Below, in pieces: positions 62,755 to 64,000 of a DNA stretch of 64,000 nt. This DNA comes from Pomphorhynchus laevis. Lineage: Eukaryota > Acanthocephala > Palaeacanthocephala > Echinorhynchida > Pomphorhynchidae. The notes beneath the pieces were generated by a model. That model was not told the origin of the DNA, did no database searches, and saw nothing but the letters and a program-made list of their open reading frames with translations. Within the stretch, counting starts at the first letter, position 1. Every line of letters starts with the position of its first letter. Made by a program: the position numbers and the translations under genes. Location: contig WNNJ02002867.1 in NCBI GenBank assembly GCA_012934845.2, positions 1 to 64,000 of the forward strand, read 5' to 3'.

Positions 62755-64000
62755 GTTTCGTATTTGTCATTGCGATGGCATTAAACAAGAATCATAACAA
62801 GAGTATGCATTTCGGTTTAAAAGGGCAAAATGTTAAAAGCTGCAATATGTGGAAAACGTCAACAGAAAACGATTAGCATACTGTTTGTCACGTTTAAACC
62901 TCAGTTATGACCGAGAGCACAAATCAGTAGTATGATCTATCTAATGTCGTTTTGGCTGTTTGCTTACTTTTAAAAACAGCATTTTGTTATATTTGCTTGA
63001 TTTTAGCCCCAAAATGGAAGTAAATTAAAACTCGCATATTAGACTATCTTTTTCTATAACAGGCGTTTTTTGTTGCGACAATGGGTCATTATATATATTT
63101 TTTAAAAAGAATTGTGCATGTGTATGTTTAAGATTGCATCAAACATGCGTGATTTATATTGTCATTGATTTCAATGGAATACGGCTATTTGTTTTAAGCT
63201 GCTGTCGTTTACTAACTGATCAACACTAACGATAAGCATACTATTAGTATACTCTGAACGTCTATAAAACGACACAATCACACATCCGTAGTATGATCAA
63301 TTTGATGACGTTTCGACTTCCTGCTTGACTTTTGAAAAATAGCATTTTCTCTTGATAGCTTAATTCGAACTGCTGAAATTTCATAAACTGAAAATTTCTT
63401 GTAAAACTATCTCTATTTATATAACTCAATTTATTTGTTGCGTTAAAGTATTCTTCGTTTTATTATTTTAAAGATTATCGTTTTGTCATTGAGATTGCAT
63501 TGAACAAGCATCATAACAAAAGTATGCATTTAGTTGGGATACGGCAAATTGTTAAAAAATGCAAAATGAAAAAGAATCAACAAACAACGATTACCATACT
63601 ATTTGTCACGTTATAACGTCAATGATGATCGAAAGCACAAATCAGTAGTATAAACCATCTTACTGACGTTTTGGCTGTCTGCTTCACTTTTTAATATTGC
63701 TATTTCTAAAAATTGCTTGATTCAAGTGATAAAATTGTAGTAACTTTAAACTTGCATATAAGACCATCTTTATTTATAACTGGCGTTTTTGTTGTTGCGG
63801 CATGATGTCATTTTACTATCCTACAAACAAATTAGGCTTAGCATAATTAAGATTGCATCAAACATGCCTGATATTAATTGTCATGAATTTAAATCAAATA
63901 CGGCAATGTGTTTTAAGCTGCTGTCGTTTATTAACTGATCCACACTAATGATTAGCATACTATGTGTCAACTTCAAACGTCGAAAATGTACACAAGCACT
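62755..64000 (+). repeat. HOR-II copy 29, partial at window edge (1246 bp)
   Basis: It contains A1, B2, A3 and the start of B4, with anchor GTTTCG. It continues past the window. Confidence 0.92.

Larger units (their letters stand above)
46700..64000 (+). repeat. Satellite array, HOR family II (6-part unit, ~2.16 kb)
   Basis: This continues the same A/B satellite with diagnostic variants (CGTCTCTACTATG, TTTACTTCGTTTATGTATC, CCTCAGTTATGACC) and lacks the partial A2 monomer. Anchors fall at 47634, 49796, 51956, 54116, 56276, 58436, 60596 and 62755, so successive copies are 2162, 2160, 2160, 2160, 2160, 2160 and 2159 bp. Each unit is three A-B dimers. The array runs off the right end of the window. 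No gene or RNA gene was seen in it. Confidence 0.96.

Noticed and set aside
1-64000. Regular spacing of repeats as a CRISPR array
   Set aside because: The units are ~360 bp and similar throughout, with no short direct repeat alternating with unique spacers.
1-64000. Relation to the Drosophila 359-bp satellite because of monomer length
   Set aside because: Only the length agrees. I recognise no sequence similarity, and many unrelated satellites have 340-380-bp units.
1-64000. CENP-B box in the monomers
   Set aside because: I found no match to the NTTCGNNNNANNCGGGN pattern in the monomers I read closely. TTCGTT and TTCGAAC pieces lack the CGGG part.

Overview
The window is 64 kb of one uninterrupted eukaryotic satellite array. 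It is AT-rich (roughly two thirds A+T by eye), every unit runs in the same orientation, and I found no host gene, tRNA, rRNA or CRISPR. The base unit is a monomer of about 360 bp in two diverged types that alternate head to tail. I call them A (core ATTGC, then TAAACAAG-like sequence) and B (core ATTGCATCAAACATGC). Monomers are grouped into higher-order repeats (HORs), the organisation usual for large satellite blocks such as pericentromeric or centromeric DNA. Nothing in the sequence proves a centromere. The AT-rich reverse-transcriptase fragment in the array fits an animal, probably an invertebrate, but I cannot name the species.

Layout. From 1 to about 46.7 kb is HOR family I. It has 21 copies, usually 2377-2386 bp, each built A1-A2-B3-A4-B5-A6-B7, where A2 is a partial second copy of the first A monomer. 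From about 46.7 kb to the end is HOR family II. It has seven full copies of 2159-2162 bp plus a partial one, each built of six full monomers (A-B)x3. The 221-bp difference between the families is the partial A duplication. Copies 11, 15 and 16 (23.9-25.8, 33.0-34.9 and 34.9-36.9 kb) share the same loss of about 410 bp. Copies 17 and 18 (36.9-39.2 kb) are collapsed further, to 1529 and 799 bp.

Two foreign insertions interrupt the array. At 39,707-40,681 a 975-bp, very AT-rich piece carries the 3' part of a reverse transcriptase (VPMGG and YIDD motifs), open in frame up to the left junction. A structured, hairpin-rich tail follows it. A Penelope-like element is the best guess. At 45,914-46,186 a 273-bp non-coding element is flanked by a 9-bp target-site duplication, begins with an 11-bp-arm hairpin, and has hammerhead-like boxes. 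Both insertions contain a CGAAAC box followed 20-odd bases later by CTGATGA, flanked by complementary arms. That is an unusual shared feature.

All other open frames of 60-140 codons are chance frames inside satellite DNA. They recur only because the satellite recurs.
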